DNA of 64,000 nucleotides from Pantoea phytobeneficialis (GTDB lineage Bacteria; Pseudomonadota; Gammaproteobacteria; Enterobacterales; Enterobacteriaceae): NCBI RefSeq assembly GCF_009728735.1, contig NZ_CP024636.1, positions 3,014,155 to 3,078,154 of the forward strand, read 5' to 3'. Shown piece by piece: positions 62,315 to 64,000 of this stretch (position 1 is its first letter; each line of letters starts with the position of its first letter). The notes under the pieces were generated by a model. It saw only the letters and a program-made list of their open reading frames with translations, ran no database searches and was not told where the DNA came from. The position numbers and the translations under genes were made by a program.

Positions 62315-62995
62315 ATGAAAATTCTGCTTGTTGATGACGATTTAGAGCTTGGTACTATGCTGAGCCAATACCTGATTGCTGAAGGCTTTGATGCACAACT
62401 GGTTTTAACCGGAAGTGCCGGGGTTGAAGGTGCGCTTTCAGGCAATTACACCGCCATGATCCTCGATATCATGCTGCCGGATATGAGTGGAATTGATGTG
62501 CTGCGTCAGGTACGCCAGAACAGCCGTCTGCCAGTGATCATGCTGACCGCCAAAGGTGACAACATCGATCGCGTCATCGGTCTGGAAATGGGCGCTGACG
62601 ATTATGTTCCAAAACCTTGCTATCCCCGTGAACTGGTCGCGCGCCTGCGTGCTGTGCTGCGTCGTTTTGAAGATCAGGCCCCGCTGCCGGACAAAAAAGA
62701 GATACTGCGTTGGGGGGATTTAAGCCTCAATCCTGCCACCCGTATCACCGAATGGCAGGGTAAGGCGTTTGATCTCACCGCTTCGGAATTTAACTTGCTC
62801 GACCTGCTGATGCGCGCCCCCGATCGTGTGGTATCGAAAGATGAACTGTCGGAAAAAGGGCTGGGGCGTCCGCGTGAAGCCTACGATCGCAGCGTCGATG
62901 TGCATATCAGCAATATTCGCCAGAAACTGGCAGCGTTAACTGCTGACAACGTCAATATCGAAACTGTGCGCAGTATTGGTTATCGCATTCGATGA
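62315..62995 (+). CDS. CpxR-like OmpR-family response regulator
   Basis: 226 residues: a receiver domain with acidic pocket DDD (7-9) and phosphorylation site D51 in AMILDIMLPDMSG, K in GADDYVPKP (here VPKPCYP), and a C-terminal winged helix with DRSVDVHISNIRQKL. It resembles CpxR but is clearly diverged, so it is probably a paralogue; I give no symbol. Its stop overlaps the kinase start (ATGA). The target genes are unknown. Confidence 0.9.
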   Translation: MKILLVDDDLELGTMLSQYLIAEGFDAQLVLTGSAGVEGALSGNYTAMILDIMLPDMSGIDVLRQVRQNSRLPVIMLTAKGDNIDRVIGLEMGADDYVPKPCYPRELVARLRAVLRRFEDQAPLPDKKEILRWGDLSLNPATRITEWQGKAFDLTASEFNLLDLLMRAPDRVVSKDELSEKGLGRPREAYDRSVDVHISNIRQKLAALTADNVNIETVRSIGYRIR

Positions 62996-64000
62996 AGCAC
63001 AGCTACCGTGGCCGCATGTTCTGGAAGATCCTGCTGGGCTTCTGGATTGTATTTGTGATTATCAGTCAGCTGCTGTGGCTCGGTTTTTCGCTTTCCGGTA
63101 ACCGCCATGAACCGCCAGAAATCGTGGCGATCCGTCGTATTGTGAATTTACAGATGGCTTCAGCCGTCTCGGTGCTTGAGCGCGGTGGGCCGAGCGCACT
63201 CGACGACATGATGGCTGACTGGGAACCGAACGATCGCCAGTTTTTCTCGGTGATCCAGCACAGCAAACCCGTCGCTACGGTGAATGCGCCACCGGAAGTA
63301 TTGCCGCCATCAGGCTTTAACGAGCCGTTCCACGGTCCCTTCCCGGATGTGATTGTACGTTGGGTAAAAGGGGCTGATGCTAAAGAGTATGAACTGCGTT
63401 ACGACGTCAAAGCACTGCGGGAAGATAGCTCAATGGGTGTGGGTGGTCCTCGCCGCATCCTGAATATCCCGGAACCGATGTTCACCTTTGCGGGTGCGCT
63501 CGGTTTGCTGTTTAGCCTGTTGTTGGCCTGGAACCTGACGCGTCCGATGCGTCAGCTCCGTGAGGGCTTTGCCCGCGTCAGTAGTGGTGACCTGAGCGTG
63601 CGGCTCTATCCGGTAATGCGCAAACGCCATGACGAGCTTTCCAGCGTCGCGCAGGATTTTGATGCGATGGTGGAACGGCTGGATACGCTGGTGAAAGCGC
63701 GTGAGGAGCTACTGCATGATATCTCCCATGAGCTGCGTTCGCCGTTAGCCCGTCTTCAGCTCGCCACCGGTCTGGCGCGCCAGACGCCGGAAAGTGTCGA
63801 ATCCTCGCTTAATCGTATCGACGAAGAAGCGCGTCGACTGGACAAGATGATTGGTGAACTGCTGACGCTCTCGCGTGCTGAGCACGAGAGTATGCCGGGT
63901 GAACAGTACTTCGACCTGACCGGTCTGCTGCATGCGATAGTGACGGACGTCCGTTACGAGGCGCAGATTCCGGGGGTGAAGGTTGATTTTCAGGTCGATG
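62992..64000 (+). CDS. CpxA-like sensor histidine kinase, 3' end outside window
   Basis: The frame starts at ATG 62992, overlapping the regulator stop, and is still open at the window end (336 codons visible). A membrane segment at about 10-35 is followed by a periplasmic sensor domain (about 36-155), a second segment near 160-182 and a HAMP linker. Then comes the H-box with H246 in LHDISHELRSPLARLQ and dimerisation helices. The ATP-binding domain is outside the window. The layout and the H-box match CpxA-type kinases, but the periplasmic domain differs, so the signal cannot be guessed. Confidence 0.9.
   Translation, partial: MKHSYRGRMFWKILLGFWIVFVIISQLLWLGFSLSGNRHEPPEIVAIRRIVNLQMASAVSVLERGGPSALDDMMADWEPNDRQFFSVIQHSKPVATVNAPPEVLPPSGFNEPFHGPFPDVIVRWVKGADAKEYELRYDVKALREDSSMGVGGPRRILNIPEPMFTFAGALGLLFSLLLAWNLTRPMRQLREGFARVSSGDLSVRLYPVMRKRHDELSSVAQDFDAMVERLDTLVKAREELLHDISHELRSPLARLQLATGLARQTPESVESSLNRIDEEARRLDKMIGELLTLSRAEHESMPGEQYFDLTGLLHAIVTDVRYEAQIPGVKVDFQVD

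Overview
The window reads as a chromosomal segment of an Enterobacterales bacterium, most likely Erwiniaceae (Pantoea/Erwinia-like; inference). Most genes follow, in order and strand, the Escherichia coli block that runs purN-purM / upp-uraA-hda / yfgD-bepA-perM / bcp-gcvR / dapA-bamC-purC / ypfJ-tmcA-ypfH / ypfN-dapE-yffB / ypfM-acrD-narQ / nudK / ypfG-tktB-talA / maeB / hemF-amiA / ypeA-yfeZ-yfeY-yfeX / cysPUWA-cysM. The proteins are close enough to E. coli for confident naming. No rRNA, tRNA, CRISPR array, insertion sequence or prophage was seen.

Layout. 1-1592: end of a type VI secretion lipase-like effector gene (probably Tle3 family) and its lipoprotein immunity gene (Tli3-like). 1711-8217: purine synthesis (purMN, PurR box), uracil salvage and uptake (upp-uraA), replication control (hda), yfgD and the periplasmic protease bepA. 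8218-12137: an insertion relative to E. coli holding two tandem membrane-anchored DsrE-like genes and a diguanylate cyclase. 12241-25381: perM, bcp, gcvR, dapA-bamC-purC, ypfJ-tmcA, ypfH, ypfN, dapE-yffB and katG. 25382-29169: the 19-residue gene ypfM and acrD. 29366-38473: nitrate-sensing pair narQ-narP, a DUF1471 gene, asparagine permease ansP, and a napFDABC periplasmic nitrate reductase operon that lacks napGH. 38630-52521: nudK, a 1623-residue orphan gene of unknown function, ypfG, ampH, tktB-talA and maeB. 52594-62136: hemF, amiA, ypeA, yfeZ, yfeY, yfeX and the sulfate/thiosulfate operon cysPUWA with cysM. 62315-64000: a CpxRA-like two-component pair; the sensor gene runs off the window.

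How the parts work together. narQP probably controls the nearby nap operon: its upstream region shows NarP-like and FNR-like sites spaced as in E. coli. purMN and purC carry PurR boxes. upp keeps the GA-T9 start tract linked in E. coli to UTP-dependent reiterative transcription. Eleven intergenic sites carry one REP family (GTAG head plus a GGCGCGATTTATCGCGCC palindrome), ten of them as inverted doublets (REPINs). They mark gene boundaries throughout, with no RAYT transposase in view.

The accessory pieces most worth attention are the 1623-residue orphan, the DsrE-like pair with the adjacent diguanylate cyclase, and the type VI effector/immunity end at the left edge.
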